A DNA stretch of 64,000 nucleotides from Pseudoalteromonas sp. FUC4 (GTDB taxonomy: Bacteria > Pseudomonadota > Gammaproteobacteria > Enterobacterales > Alteromonadaceae). The position numbers and the translations under genes are program-made. The notes below the pieces were generated by a model. The model did not search any database. It was not told the origin of the DNA and saw only the letters and a list, made by a program, of their open reading frames with translations. The stretch covers positions 435,295 through 499,294 of the forward strand of contig NZ_SEUI01000001.1 of the NCBI RefSeq assembly GCF_008370255.1, written 5' to 3'. Of this stretch, positions 26,725 to 35,702 are shown in pieces (the stretch's first letter is position 1; each line of letters starts with the position of its first letter).

Positions 26725-26991
26725 ATGACTATTCAAATTTCAAAAGTACTCATGCCAAAGGCATGTATTAGTTGCCAGGCGTTTTGCCCTAAGGGGTTTT
26801 CTGAGGATCAGTACAGTCTGTTTATTACTAAATTCGACAAGCCCGCGCCTAAAACCCAATACGGCCAGTGCGGAAAAAGTAATAACAGCGTATTTGCTAC
26901 CGAAATTTGCAACGGCTACCAGCAAGAACCTAACGCCGATGTATTTGCAGTAACTAACAGACTACAACCAAAACAACAGGTGAAATTATAA
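26725..26991 (+). CDS. Small Cys-rich phage protein
   Basis: Started at the ATG 26725, preceded by GGAGAAAC, this encodes 88 residues. Cysteines occur as CISCQAFC, then QYGQC and EIC, suggesting a small metal-binding domain. A longer in-frame start inside the gpA gene is less likely because the Shine-Dalgarno favours the internal ATG. Function unknown. Confidence 0.65.
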   Translation: MTIQISKVLMPKACISCQAFCPKGFSEDQYSLFITKFDKPAPKTQYGQCGKSNNSVFATEICNGYQQEPNADVFAVTNRLQPKQQVKL

Positions 26992-27086
26992 AACTTAGAG
27001 ATTATTGGTTATCTTAATTCAGCTAGATTAGTATTGAGCAATGAAGATATAGAGATAAGTTATAAATAAAATAAAGGGCAGCGGTT

Positions 27087-27827
27087 GTGTTGAAAAGAAT
27101 TAAAGAGTTTTATAGAAAATATAGATTACTTTTAATAACGCTATTTACACTTGTTATAGCTATTCTCGGCGTTTTTGAAATACTTGTCAGTGCTAAAAGC
27201 CATGCTGAATTTTGGCCAGCAGTAGGTAGTTGGATTGGAGGTGTTGCTACGGTATATGGCGTGTGTATTGCAATTGTTGAATATTTAGAGCGAAAGCGCC
27301 TTAGTTGTATAAATGAAAAACTAGATTTATTACATTTAGTAAAAAATGAACTTTACACTTGTTGGCATTCCTTGTCTTTATTTTCTCTTGAAGCAACATG
27401 TAAATATTTCACGATTGTTAAGTTTGAAGTAGAGAGTCAAGAAAAAAAGAGTAAAAGAGATTTTGAAGAAGCATTTAAATTATTAGCCGATTATGAAGAA
27501 AAGTTTTCTAAATTATATAATAAATTATGTTATTTAGAGTCTCGCTTAAAGGTAATATCATCAAAAGATTATTCCAAAATAGAACAGGGTTTTGATCGTA
27601 TACATAAATTAAGTGATAACAATTATGGCTTATCTGGCTCAAATCTTTTTCCTAGTTACTTCTCTGTATACGCATCTGAATTTGCCATTCTGTCAGATAA
27701 AATAGCGAGTAAAAATTGCTATGACTCGATCATTGATATTCAAAGCGATCCTGATTGGAAAGATTATATGGAAAGAATTAAACGAGTAGTATTTATTTCT
27801 TTCGTTGAAGAACTAGAAAACATCTAA
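27087..27827 (+). CDS. Two-TM accessory membrane protein
   Basis: The 246-residue protein has two hydrophobic segments (LLLITLFTLVIAILGVFEILV near residues 15-35, and SWIGGVATVYGVCIAIVEYL near 49-68) joined by a short periplasmic loop, then a 175-residue charged helical cytoplasmic domain. It is very AT-rich with codon use unlike the adjacent replication gene, which marks it as a moron. Its architecture resembles the membrane protein next to int but the sequences differ. Location in the hot spot between the replication gene and the cos/holin region fits an accessory role such as exclusion; no direct evidence. Confidence 0.6.
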   Translation: MLKRIKEFYRKYRLLLITLFTLVIAILGVFEILVSAKSHAEFWPAVGSWIGGVATVYGVCIAIVEYLERKRLSCINEKLDLLHLVKNELYTCWHSLSLFSLEATCKYFTIVKFEVESQEKKSKRDFEEAFKLLADYEEKFSKLYNKLCYLESRLKVISSKDYSKIEQGFDRIHKLSDNNYGLSGSNLFPSYFSVYASEFAILSDKIASKNCYDSIIDIQSDPDWKDYMERIKRVVFISFVEELENI

Positions 27828-28000
27828 TTAATATTGTGCTTTGTTTTAGTAAAAAGTTCATAGAAAGGGCGTAGTGCTGAGATTGAAAACCTATAAATAT
27901 CTATTGGGTACATTGCCACTACCTTTAAATATTTGTAAATTCCAAAAATACGACTAGAGTTAATTTTGCCGAAAGGTATTTTTTAATGTTTTCTTTTGAA

Positions 28001-28024
28001 CCCACACATGTTGTGGGTTTTTTA
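28001..28024. terminator. Terminator between the accessory gene and ogr
   Basis: ACCCACA, loop CATGT, TGTGGGT, then TTTTT. It lies between convergent genes. Confidence 0.75.
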
Positions 28025-28043
28025 TGTTTGAAATAAAATGGAG

Positions 28044-28289
28044 TTATAGACCAATTAACTCTAATTGTTGTTCTCGAGGTAAGTTTTTAATAAGCGCTGC
28101 GGCTAGTTGCGCAGTGGTTTTACACGGAGGATTTAAGAAGTGATCAAACGATTGAGTAATACGAAATGTGGCCCCGCATTCTTTAGTATTAGTACACGAG
28201 CAATATAAATTAACAACATGGGCGCTTTGCTTTTCGCGTGATGTAATTGTTGCTTTAGCTTCGCAATTTGGACAAGTAACCCGCGCCAT
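28044..28289 (-). CDS. ogr: Ogr/Delta-like late transcription activator
   Basis: An 81-residue zinc-binding protein. Cysteines are at 6, 9, 32 and 38, giving CX2CX22CX5C, close to the CX2CX22CX4C of P2 Ogr and satellite P4 Delta. The N-terminal MARVTCPNC and the GATFRITQSFDHFLNPP segment are also family-like. Ogr proteins activate the late head and tail promoters through RNA polymerase. The ATG at 28289 gives the usual Ogr N-terminus; a slightly longer frame begins at 28301. Its site next to the accessory block, rather than after the D gene as in P2, is unusual. Confidence 0.85.
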   Translation of the reverse strand: MARVTCPNCEAKATITSREKQSAHVVNLYCSCTNTKECGATFRITQSFDHFLNPPCKTTAQLAAALIKNLPREQQLELIGL

Positions 28290-28428
28290 AAAATTCACCA
28301 ATCGTTAATGAAAACACTGTTATTATATACAGCCCTTTGGTTTCTGGCAATTAACAACAATTTTTAATTAGGGTAAATTAAATTTATAAACTAGATTAAA
28401 TACAACGAACAAAAAGCAAGAGATAAGT

Positions 28429-28857
28429 ATGGTTTTAAAAAATGCTTTTTATAAATGGGTGATCATAATAGTTTTAATATGCTTTGCTATTAGCGGCATT
28501 TTTAGTCTTTACCTTAAAAATAATGACGTATTTACTTTTAATGTGTATCCAGATGAGAAAGCTCAAGAAGATTTTGTATTTTGTAATACAGCAGGTATTT
28601 GGTTAGAGAATATGATCAGGTGTGATCACTTTTATTTAGAGTATTTACCTAATCGAACTTCAGATGTTAGCGTGGTTTTAGAAATCCCTAATTTAGGTTC
28701 TAAACAAATTATATCAAACTATAAAAGTGTCCAGATATGGAGAAAATCTTATGGAAAAGATCCATACCCAGCACTTATCGATTTAACCAATGGCCAACTA
28801 AATGAAGAGATGGATTTGAAAGATATAAATAATGATAAAAAGAGCGCTAAGAATTAG
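28429..28857 (+). CDS. One-TM accessory protein of unknown function
   Basis: A 142-residue protein with an N-terminal membrane anchor (WVIIIVLICFAISGIFSLYL, residues 10-29). Its soluble part probably faces the periplasm and contains two Cys (FCNTAGIWLENMIRC) that could form a disulphide. The base composition is strongly AT-rich. It stands alone between ogr (opposite strand) and the non-coding cos-like stretch. No family recognised; an exclusion or stress role would be speculation. Confidence 0.6.
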   Translation: MVLKNAFYKWVIIIVLICFAISGIFSLYLKNNDVFTFNVYPDEKAQEDFVFCNTAGIWLENMIRCDHFYLEYLPNRTSDVSVVLEIPNLGSKQIISNYKSVQIWRKSYGKDPYPALIDLTNGQLNEEMDLKDINNDKKSAKN

Positions 28858-29270
28858 GTTCTAAGGCAAAATTTAGCTGCAATTTACTGCCAATTTCATG
28901 ATCCCTCGCTACCTCATCCATCATTAATTTAATTAGCATTTTAGTCTCATTTTAAAATACATCGCATCGTATTTAGTCGCATCACTAAGGCCTGCGGCAA
29001 AGTGTGAGCTGAGAACCAAAAAGCCGAAAAATTCACTCCTCCTCGCCTTCCGCTTTCGTGCAAAAAATGCGTTCAATTGACAACCCCAGTGACAAGCCAT
29101 TTTTAGCTAGCCCTTATAACTAAAGGATCTGAATGGAAGTTTAAAAGGATCGTAATGGCAAAAATGTGACAATGTTTGACAAAAAATGACAATTAAAAGA
29201 TCAAATAGGTGGTGATTTACTTAATATTGAAATATCATCAATTTATTATCAGTTAAGTGATAAATAAATT
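28858..29270. other. Non-coding stretch, candidate cos region
   Basis: No gene is visible in 413 bases. It includes a GC-rich patch in otherwise AT-rich DNA (about 29037-29071). On the minus strand this patch reads GCACGAAAGCGG then AAGGCGAGGAGGAG; the GGCGAGG and GAAAGC words recall P2-type cos ends. P2-like genomes carry cos between the early right end and the portal gene, which is where this lies. This is an inference from position and partial similarity. Short direct repeats (AAAATGTGACAA / AAAAAATGACAA near 29160-29195) follow. Confidence 0.35.
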
Positions 29271-29831
29271 GTGAATTATTTATACAAAGGCTCTCAAAGC
29301 CAAGAGCGGTTAAATGCACTATTGTCGTTTGGTAAAAGCACCAGTGAAGATATAAAAGCAGCACTCAGTGATTACTTAGTTCGCGGTATTAGCAAGACCA
29401 ATGCAGCAACACTCAATGGTGTGCCTGGGCCAAATTTTACAAGGGCACTTAAGCGTCTTGAAGTTGTTGCAGGTAAATTGGAAAACGCATTAGAAATTGA
29501 ATGGTACTCAAAGAGGCAAGATATGAAATTAGAATTAATAAAAGAAAGAGTTGATGCTTTATTGGTTGAGTTAAACTCGTTACTAACTAGCCTTGATTAT
29601 TCAAACGATGACCTAGAAAACCACACACTTAGAATAGCTAATAGGCTTGAGCTAGAGGTAGAGCACGTAGGCACAAGTAAGCGAAGTACTGAAAATGAAC
29701 ATTGTTATCTGGCTGCCATTTATGATGATGTGCTAAACCCAATAACGGATAATAAATACGAGGTTACACAAAGAATAGATAACAGTATTTTTAATTTAGA
29801 AGAATGGCAAAGCAAACTAAGTGGTTTGTAA
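29271..29831 (+). CDS. PapB-like transcription regulator in the phage
   Basis: A 186-residue protein whose N-terminal 75 residues (ALLSFGKSTSEDIKAALSDYLVRGISKTNAATLNGV..NFTRALKRLE) match the helix-turn-helix of PapB/FocB-type adhesin regulators. The remaining 110 residues are helical, with no recognised domain, and make it about twice the length of PapB. A GTG start is used, with AAGTGATAAATAAATT before it and no strong Shine-Dalgarno. Similar proteins appear in prophages and conjugative elements. It may control the neighbouring lysis genes, transcribed convergently, or host surface genes; both are guesses. Confidence 0.6.
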   Translation: MNYLYKGSQSQERLNALLSFGKSTSEDIKAALSDYLVRGISKTNAATLNGVPGPNFTRALKRLEVVAGKLENALEIEWYSKRQDMKLELIKERVDALLVELNSLLTSLDYSNDDLENHTLRIANRLELEVEHVGTSKRSTENEHCYLAAIYDDVLNPITDNKYEVTQRIDNSIFNLEEWQSKLSGL

Positions 29832-29836
29832 CACCA

Positions 29837-29866
29837 AAGCGCTAGCTCCTAACTAGCGCTTTTTTT
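29837..29866. terminator. Bidirectional terminator after the PapB-like gene
   Basis: AAGCGCTAG, loop CTCCTAA, CTAGCGCTT, then TTTTT. It overlaps the end of the convergent holin-like gene. Confidence 0.8.
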
Positions 29867-30304
29867 ATTGACGTTCTTACTTCCCCAAAATGCTCTAAAC
29901 AATCGCATTAATCCAAGCGTTGAAACGGCAATACCTACAATCACAAATTCAAAGTACCAGGGCGCACCTCCATAGCCCATTGCTTGCCAGCCCTTATGCA
30001 TGTACGGTTGCATGGTCGGTATAAAATGGCACACAAACAACCCCAAAAAGAATAAAATAATCACTTCATCCATGATGGTTTTGTCGCGGTTCTTTAAAAC
30101 AAGAAAGTCATAATCGGCGTCGTTTTGCTCGGCTTGCATACAGCGTTTTGCTTTAGCTTCAAACTGGGCTATTTTAAAGTTGTTTTCAGCGCGTGCAACA
30201 TCGGCCGCCATTTCGGCCGCTATGCGTTTACGCTCAACATAGCCACCGGTCAAATCAGCTATTGGGTCTGTGATAAAAGAAACTAACGTTTTAAGCCATC
30301 CCAT
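29849..30304 (-). CDS. 3TM-holin-like membrane protein
   Basis: This 151-residue protein has an N-terminal amphipathic part with DLTGGYVERKRIAAEMAADVARAENN, like the GTA/phage 3TM-holin family, then two clear hydrophobic segments (EVIILFFLGLFVCHFIP and FEFVIVGIAVSTLGLMRLF) and a basic tail. It is translated from an ATG that overlaps the stop of the upstream membrane gene. Both lie downstream of the portal gene on the minus strand, so they form a portal-holin transcription unit. A role in membrane permeabilisation at lysis is likely. Confidence 0.65.
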   Translation of the reverse strand: MGWLKTLVSFITDPIADLTGGYVERKRIAAEMAADVARAENNFKIAQFEAKAKRCMQAEQNDADYDFLVLKNRDKTIMDEVIILFFLGLFVCHFIPTMQPYMHKGWQAMGYGGAPWYFEFVIVGIAVSTLGLMRLFRAFWGSKNVNKKSAS

Positions 30305-30630
30305 TATTTGCCACCTCTAATTAATTTAATAAAGCCCTTTGGGTCTTTACTAAACGTTTCAATAAATTTATTGATCCCCTCCAAAATGTGCGGGGCCGCA
30401 TAAGCGGTTACACCAATAACACCCGTTTTTAAGCTTTCATCAAATTGCTGCCACTCGCAAAACATCGCTGCTAAGTACGCTGCAAAAACAGCAATTAATA
30501 CGCTCATAAAATAATGAAAAAACGTAAACACCTTACGGCTTAAATACATTTGTATAGCCGCCGCTAAAAAGCTCAACATAAGCAACTGCCCCCACTGTTT
30601 TATAAATTCAACTATATCTATCCAGCTCAT
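30304..30630 (-). CDS. Small membrane protein, probable holin or lysis accessory
   Basis: A 108-residue protein with three hydrophobic segments (QLLMLSFLAAAIQMYL, FFHYFMSVLIAVFAAYLAAMFC and TGVIGVTAYAAPHIL). Its small size, several TM segments and coupling with the next holin-like gene (shared 1-base stop/start) fit class I holin architecture. It overlaps the portal gene stop by 4 bases. Which of the two genes is the holin and which the antiholin is not decidable here. Confidence 0.6.
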   Translation of the reverse strand: MSWIDIVEFIKQWGQLLMLSFLAAAIQMYLSRKVFTFFHYFMSVLIAVFAAYLAAMFCEWQQFDESLKTGVIGVTAYAAPHILEGINKFIETFSKDPKGFIKLIRGGK

Positions 30631-31691
30631 GCGTCTTCCTTGGGTGTTGGGTTAAGGTCTGAATATTCAGGCTCTTTAAATTCAATATGCTGCGCTACAG
30701 GCAAATAATTATTTATACCTAAAACATCTTGCTGCAGGGGCACAACTTCATTGTTGTAATAGGCGCGGGTAATTTTGTCTAAGTCGCCAAAGCCTGGGCT
30801 ATCGCCAGATGACTGGCCGCTTAGCGCTTCTTGCGCGCGGTGCATACTCAGCATATCGTTAAGCGTAATTTTTTTAATCCGCTCAAATTCATCTTTAGTT
30901 GATATATCGCCAACTGGCGTAATGTTTATTGCCTTTTCAGCATCAGCTTTATTGCTGCGGAAATTAAAAAACAAACTTCTAAAGTTACCCACGCCTTTGC
31001 TATCGCGTATTGCATCTTTTAATGCCTTTTCATCTTCAACACTTAAATTAGGATCAGCCATTGAAAATATAAAGCCCATGTGCGCACCGTTCTTGTAATA
31101 ACGTCTGCGGAACAAAGTCGCATCTTCATTTAATAATGCCGACTGAATACCGCCATAATATTGCGGTATACCGTAAATGCCTTGGCCGGGGTCGTACTCT
31201 TTTACGTGTATAATTTCGCCCGCATTAAAATAAATAGGCTCATGGCTACGGTTACTTAATTGCGCATACACACCGCGCGTACTCGTATAGCGCATGGTCA
31301 GTGCTGGCAGGTGTCGCAGTTTAATAATTTGCCCAAACGAATTTCTAATAATTTGCAAATAAGCGTTGCCGCTCCACAACAAATCAAAGCCAAATTTACT
31401 TAAAGCTTGGTGACTTAAAAGCGGGTTAGGCTTATACCATTTTAAAATCATGTTGCGCTTAAAATATAAAATGGGTCCGTGCTGGGCATTAACGCGCAGC
31501 AGTTTAATTAAACCCTTTAAACTAATGGGCGGCGCATAAATACCATTGCTATCACTAAAAATACCAACATAATCAGTTAGCCGGTTGTCTAAGCATGGCT
31601 CAGGGTCGCCAAAACTAAACGCATCAGTTACCGCAGTTCGTTGGTTGTAATTAGGCGCTTGGCCGTTGCTTACTTGTAATCGTGGTTTCAT
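30627..31691 (-). CDS. Portal protein (P2 gpQ-like)
   Basis: The 354-residue portal forms the dodecameric DNA gate of the head. The sequence has family features of the PBSX/P2 portal group: SLKGLIKLLRVNAQHGPILYFKRN, FGFDLLWSGNAYLQIIRN, IIHVKEYDPGQGIYGIPQYYGG and FRRRYYKNGAHMGFIF. The C-terminus (MHRAQEALSGQSSGDSPGFGDL) is also typical. It follows the terminase gene by a 1-base overlap and has the P2 length (344 aa). Orientation opposite to the scaffold gene is diagnostic of P2-like phages. Confidence 0.93.
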   Translation of the reverse strand: MKPRLQVSNGQAPNYNQRTAVTDAFSFGDPEPCLDNRLTDYVGIFSDSNGIYAPPISLKGLIKLLRVNAQHGPILYFKRNMILKWYKPNPLLSHQALSKFGFDLLWSGNAYLQIIRNSFGQIIKLRHLPALTMRYTSTRGVYAQLSNRSHEPIYFNAGEIIHVKEYDPGQGIYGIPQYYGGIQSALLNEDATLFRRRYYKNGAHMGFIFSMADPNLSVEDEKALKDAIRDSKGVGNFRSLFFNFRSNKADAEKAINITPVGDISTKDEFERIKKITLNDMLSMHRAQEALSGQSSGDSPGFGDLDKITRAYYNNEVVPLQQDVLGINNYLPVAQHIEFKEPEYSDLNPTPKEDA

Positions 31692-33475
31692 TAAGCTGTA
31701 ATTCCTACAGATGTTTGGCGGCTGTGGGCATTACCGTCCAGTGGTTCAAATAACAAGGCGTGCATAATTGCCCACGCAATATCGGCATGGCCCGTAGTAG
31801 CGGTGCGGTTAGTGGCATACGTAATTTGGTCGCCAACTACTTTGCGGCGAATATTAATAAACGAGCTAGCAATGTTTACCGCGTCCTGGTCAAACTCAAG
31901 GCGTCGGTTTTGAATAACGTTAATTGCTTTAATAACCATACGGTTTTTAATAATAGGGTTGTAATGTATCGGCTCAGCGTTAGGGTAAAACTTAGTAATA
32001 AGTTCCCACACGCCGTAACCAATACCAGTGGTATCAACGCCAATGTGCACAACATTGTATTTTTCGGTAAGTAGTTTTATTTCGCTGGCCATAGCTTCAA
32101 AATCATTACCGCTTAAATCAATTGCTTCAAGCAGTAAAAACTTTTCGCCAGGCTTCATCGGCGCACTTAAAATAGCAACGCTGGCTTTATCGCCAAAACG
32201 CGCAGGGTCAAAACCAATAACCACCGGCTTTAACCCGTAAGGGCGTTCGTAATCTAAATCAAAGTCAGGCCACTTGGTCGAATCACCCACGCAGTTCATA
32301 AGCTGCTTAAGGTTAAACGCACTGTGCGCATCATCAATAAACTTGCACATAAACAAGTTATTAAACTCATCTACACTGTACTCGTTTTCAAGCACGCCAA
32401 TGTCAATGCGGTCAAACCCACTGGTAACCACATCGTACACAGTAAGCATTTGTCGCCAAATGCCATCCTCGCAAAGCCTGCCATTTTTTAAGCTTTTATG
32501 GCTAACATCAATCGCAAATTCAGGGTCGTTACACGCCTTAGTTTTGCGATACCACTTACCGTTCCAGTGGTCATACGCTTCATGGCTCGTAACACTCGGC
32601 GTACTAAAATAAGTAATGCGCAAATGCTTATGCGTTGCCATCGCCTGCGCCAACCCGCGCAAGCTTTTATATTTAGGGATCCAAAAAACTTCATCTATAT
32701 ATAAGTCGCCGCTTTCCGATTGTGCAGTACGCGCATTAGTGCTTTTAAAAATAAGCTTAACTGTTTTGCCGCCAGCCAAATTAAGCACCATTGGTGAGCC
32801 GGTTAGCTCAACATTAAAATGCTCACGCACCAGCGCAACAATATTGGCTTTAAATACTTCCGCCTGGTCGCGGCTCGCCGATATAAATATTTTATTGCGG
32901 CCATTAATAACCGCGTCATAAAAGGCTTCAAACGCAAAGTAAAAAGTAGCCCCAATTTGGCGGGGCTTTAAAATAAAGCGGGCGCGGTGATCTTGGTTTT
33001 CAAACCAATGTTTTTGGTGGGGATAAAGAAGCTTGTCTTTAAGCTCGTCAAGCATTTCAAGCGTAATGCCAGAGCAATCATTTTTCTTTTTCTTCTTCGA
33101 CTTTTTGCCGCTGCCGGCACTATTGCCAGCGGCCGCATCGTCATTGTTAGCGCGTTGCTTAGGAGCAGGCGCAAGCTTGCTTTTATTAAGCGCACACAGC
33201 TGGCGCGTGCAAAAGTCTAGCTCTTTATATTCAGCATCGGTTTTATTGTCTTTATCGGCTAACAAATTAATGCGGCGACTAAACGCCATTTCGGCATTAT
33301 ACGTTGGGCACATGTCAGCCCAGTTATCAGCCTCAGACCAACGCCTAATACTGCGCGCACTTGGCATGCCTGCTAAGTCAGCTATTTCCTCATAGGTATA
33401 GCCCTCAACAACATACAAATCCTGTGCTTTTTTGCGTACGTCTGGTCCGTAGTTAGCCTTCATATTGCGCCACAT
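31691..33475 (-). CDS. Terminase large subunit (P2 gpP-like)
   Basis: This 594-residue motor-nuclease packages and cuts phage DNA. The N-terminus is a HTH (DLYVVEGYTYEEIADLAGMPSARSIRRW). The ATPase has a Walker A-like KPRQIGATFYFAFEAF and a Walker B, GDLYIDEVFWIP. The C-terminal RNase H-like nuclease includes VIGFDPARFGDKASVAIL and VHIGVDTTGIGYGVWEL with the expected acidic residues. A Lys/Asn-rich linker lies near residue 125. The first ATG (33475) has little Shine-Dalgarno; a second Met four codons later is possible. Confidence 0.93.
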   Translation of the reverse strand: MWRNMKANYGPDVRKKAQDLYVVEGYTYEEIADLAGMPSARSIRRWSEADNWADMCPTYNAEMAFSRRINLLADKDNKTDAEYKELDFCTRQLCALNKSKLAPAPKQRANNDDAAAGNSAGSGKKSKKKKKNDCSGITLEMLDELKDKLLYPHQKHWFENQDHRARFILKPRQIGATFYFAFEAFYDAVINGRNKIFISASRDQAEVFKANIVALVREHFNVELTGSPMVLNLAGGKTVKLIFKSTNARTAQSESGDLYIDEVFWIPKYKSLRGLAQAMATHKHLRITYFSTPSVTSHEAYDHWNGKWYRKTKACNDPEFAIDVSHKSLKNGRLCEDGIWRQMLTVYDVVTSGFDRIDIGVLENEYSVDEFNNLFMCKFIDDAHSAFNLKQLMNCVGDSTKWPDFDLDYERPYGLKPVVIGFDPARFGDKASVAILSAPMKPGEKFLLLEAIDLSGNDFEAMASEIKLLTEKYNVVHIGVDTTGIGYGVWELITKFYPNAEPIHYNPIIKNRMVIKAINVIQNRRLEFDQDAVNIASSFINIRRKVVGDQITYATNRTATTGHADIAWAIMHALLFEPLDGNAHSRQTSVGITA

Positions 33476-33540
33476 TAATTAATCCATGGCGGCAGTGTAT
33501 TAGTAATAAAGCGCGTAATCTGTCTGTTAAAAACCTATCC

Positions 33541-33565
33541 ATTCCTAAAAGTTAAATATAGGAAT
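33541..33565. promoter_or_regulatory. Inverted repeat in the divergent late promoter region
   Basis: ATTCCTA and TAGGAAT are separated by 11 bases, midway between the terminase gene (minus) and the scaffold gene (plus). In P2 the Ogr activator binds a dyad upstream of late promoters, so this is a candidate site, although it does not match the classical TGT-N12-ACA. Confidence 0.4.
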
Positions 33566-33667
33566 TTCAAAAAGTTAAACAGTTGGAAAGGGTTAAAAGG
33601 AGGGTGCAAACTGCAGTTACTTTAAAGCATAAAGCTTAATTAAAAAACATTTAAAAGGTTTGTTTAT

Positions 33668-34546
33668 ATGCCAGGTCAACTACGCACAAAACCATTATCA
33701 ATTGCCGCTGTTGGCATGACTGTCGACGGCCGCGAAATAACCGAGCAAGACGTAGCCGACATAGTAGAAACCTACAACCCGCGCAAATATGGCGCACGCA
33801 TAAACCTCGATCACGAATTTAACTGGTCAGGTTGGGCCGCTAAAAACCTGCACAACGTAGACATACCAGGCATGCTAGGCGACGTAGTGAGTGTAGAAGC
33901 ATACGAAAACGAAGAAGGCGTAGTGTGCCTATACGCCGTGCTCGCACCCAATCAAGGTTTTGTAGCATTAAACAAAGCCGACCAAGCCGTATATTTTAGC
34001 ATCGAAATTAGCCGCGACTTCATGGGCACTGGCAAAACCTACCTAACCGGACTAGCAGTTACCGACTATCCAGCAAGCTGCTACACCGACCGTATTCATT
34101 TCAGTAGTAAGAGCAAGCCAGACGACACGGAAGTCTCTTTATTAACCGTTGACTTAGGGTCATGTGAGCCTATCGACACACCTAAAAAACCCTTTTTCAA
34201 ACGACTATTCACTAAGGAAGAACTCGACATGAACGAAACACAATTAGCCAATGCGTTAAAAGATGCGCTCGGCGCACCGCTTAGCGAGTTTGGCCAAAAG
34301 CTTGACGGCCTAACAGAAAAGCTTAATTCACTCTCAACCACCAACGTGGAAGACGAAGAAACTACGCCAGAAGATAATGAAAACACCGAAGTTGCTCAGC
34401 TTAAAGAAGAGCTATCAAGCACAAAGAAAGCATTAGATGAGCTCAGTGACAAGTTTGCCAAAGCATTAAAAGCACCTGCGGGTGATACAACCAACGCCGA
34501 CGAAGAACACGAAGGCGACGAAGGCAAATACAGCAACTGCTTGTAA
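33668..34546 (+). CDS. Capsid scaffold and protease (P2 gpO-like)
   Basis: The 292-residue protein combines an N-terminal serine protease with a C-terminal scaffold. The protease triad elements are visible: Asp in MTVDGREI (near residue 19), His in INLDHEFNWSGW (near 46) and Ser in VYFSIEISRDF (near 108). The C-terminal part is a charged coiled coil (VAQLKEELSSTKKALDELSDKFAKAL). In P2, gpO directs capsid assembly and cleaves itself and the capsid protein. It starts the rightward late operon, with AAAAGGTTTG before the ATG. Confidence 0.92.
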   Translation: MPGQLRTKPLSIAAVGMTVDGREITEQDVADIVETYNPRKYGARINLDHEFNWSGWAAKNLHNVDIPGMLGDVVSVEAYENEEGVVCLYAVLAPNQGFVALNKADQAVYFSIEISRDFMGTGKTYLTGLAVTDYPASCYTDRIHFSSKSKPDDTEVSLLTVDLGSCEPIDTPKKPFFKRLFTKEELDMNETQLANALKDALGAPLSEFGQKLDGLTEKLNSLSTTNVEDEETTPEDNENTEVAQLKEELSSTKKALDELSDKFAKALKAPAGDTTNADEEHEGDEGKYSNCL

Positions 34547-34588
34547 TTGCAGCACCCTAACTTAACTTAGCAAAGCGCAGGAACGAAA

Positions 34589-35626
34589 ATGAAAACCAGA
34601 ACAAAACAATTATTTGTCGCAGTACTAGCAGGCATGGCCAGCAACTACGGCGTAGCATCAATGAACGAGCAGTTCAACGTAGAGCCAACAACTGAGCAGC
34701 GCCTGTACGACGCAACGTACGACTCAGTAGAATTTCTACAATTAATTAACACCGCACTAGTAGACGACATCGTAGGCCAATCGGTAATGATGAGCGTAGA
34801 TGGTGGCGTAACAGGGCGTGCCGGTGTAGAAAGCGACGACACCAAAGAGCGCCAAACGCGCGACGTAGCAGGTCTTGCAAAGCGCGAATACCGCTGCTAC
34901 CCAGTAGAATGCGACATTCACTTATCGTGGGCAAAAATGGATCAGTGGTCAAAGTTCCCCGACTTCCATCAGCGCTACCGCAATCACGTACGCCAGGCAA
35001 TTGCACTCGACATTATTAAAATCGGCTTTCACGGCACATCAGCCGCACCGTTTACAGACATTGCAACCAACACAATGCTGCAAGACGTAAACATTGGCTG
35101 GCTGCAGCTTATTCGCCGCGACGCACCAGAGCGCGCAGTAAGCGAAGGCGCAACCGCTGGTGAAATTCGTATTGGCGCCGGTGGCGATTACGAAAACCTA
35201 GACCAAGCCGTGTTCGACGCACTGCAAGCAATCCCAGAGCACAAGCGCGTAAACATGGTTGCCATCATTGGCGACGAACTACTAGCAAGCGACCAAAACA
35301 AGTTGTATGCAAAGCAGTCGCACACGCCAAGCGAAAAAACCAAAATCGAACTTGAGCAAATCATTAAAACATACGGCGGCCTAGCCAGTTATAAAATTCC
35401 GTTTTTCCCATCGCGCGGCATTTTAGTAACAAGTTTCGACAACCTAAGTCACTACGTGCAATCAGGATCAACCCGCACCCATGTAGAAGACAACCCAAAA
35501 AAGAAACGTGTAGAAGACTACCAATCGCGTAACGACTGTTACTACATCGAAGACCTCGAAAAAGTAGCCTACTTCGAATCAGCCAATGTAAAACTGCCAA
35601 ACAAAGCAAGCACAGGCTGGGAATAG
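34589..35626 (+). CDS. Major capsid protein (P2 gpN-like)
   Basis: The 345-residue capsid protein shows the gpN pattern: FNVEPTTEQRLYDATYDSVEFLQLIN near the N-terminus, then QTRDVAGLAKREYRCYPVECDIHL, WSKFPDFHQRYRNHVRQAIALDIIKIGFHG, and MLQDVNIGWLQLIRRDAPERAVSEG. The HK97 fold is expected. About 30 N-terminal residues should be removed by the scaffold protease. An intrinsic terminator follows, presumably partial, since the rest of the head genes lie beyond it. Codon use is GC-richer than the accessory genes, as in the other structural genes. Confidence 0.94.
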   Translation: MKTRTKQLFVAVLAGMASNYGVASMNEQFNVEPTTEQRLYDATYDSVEFLQLINTALVDDIVGQSVMMSVDGGVTGRAGVESDDTKERQTRDVAGLAKREYRCYPVECDIHLSWAKMDQWSKFPDFHQRYRNHVRQAIALDIIKIGFHGTSAAPFTDIATNTMLQDVNIGWLQLIRRDAPERAVSEGATAGEIRIGAGGDYENLDQAVFDALQAIPEHKRVNMVAIIGDELLASDQNKLYAKQSHTPSEKTKIELEQIIKTYGGLASYKIPFFPSRGILVTSFDNLSHYVQSGSTRTHVEDNPKKKRVEDYQSRNDCYYIEDLEKVAYFESANVKLPNKASTGWE

Positions 35627-35641
35627 TTTTTTAGCAGCGCC

Positions 35642-35680
35642 AAGCCGCCCTTTTATCCCAAGTTTCGGGCGGCTTTTTTT
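35642..35680 (+). terminator. Terminator after the capsid gene
   Basis: AAGCCGCCC, a 16-base loop, GGGCGGCTT, then TTTTT. Confidence 0.8.
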
Positions 35681-35702
35681 AACAATTAGCGAGTATTTTT
35701 AA

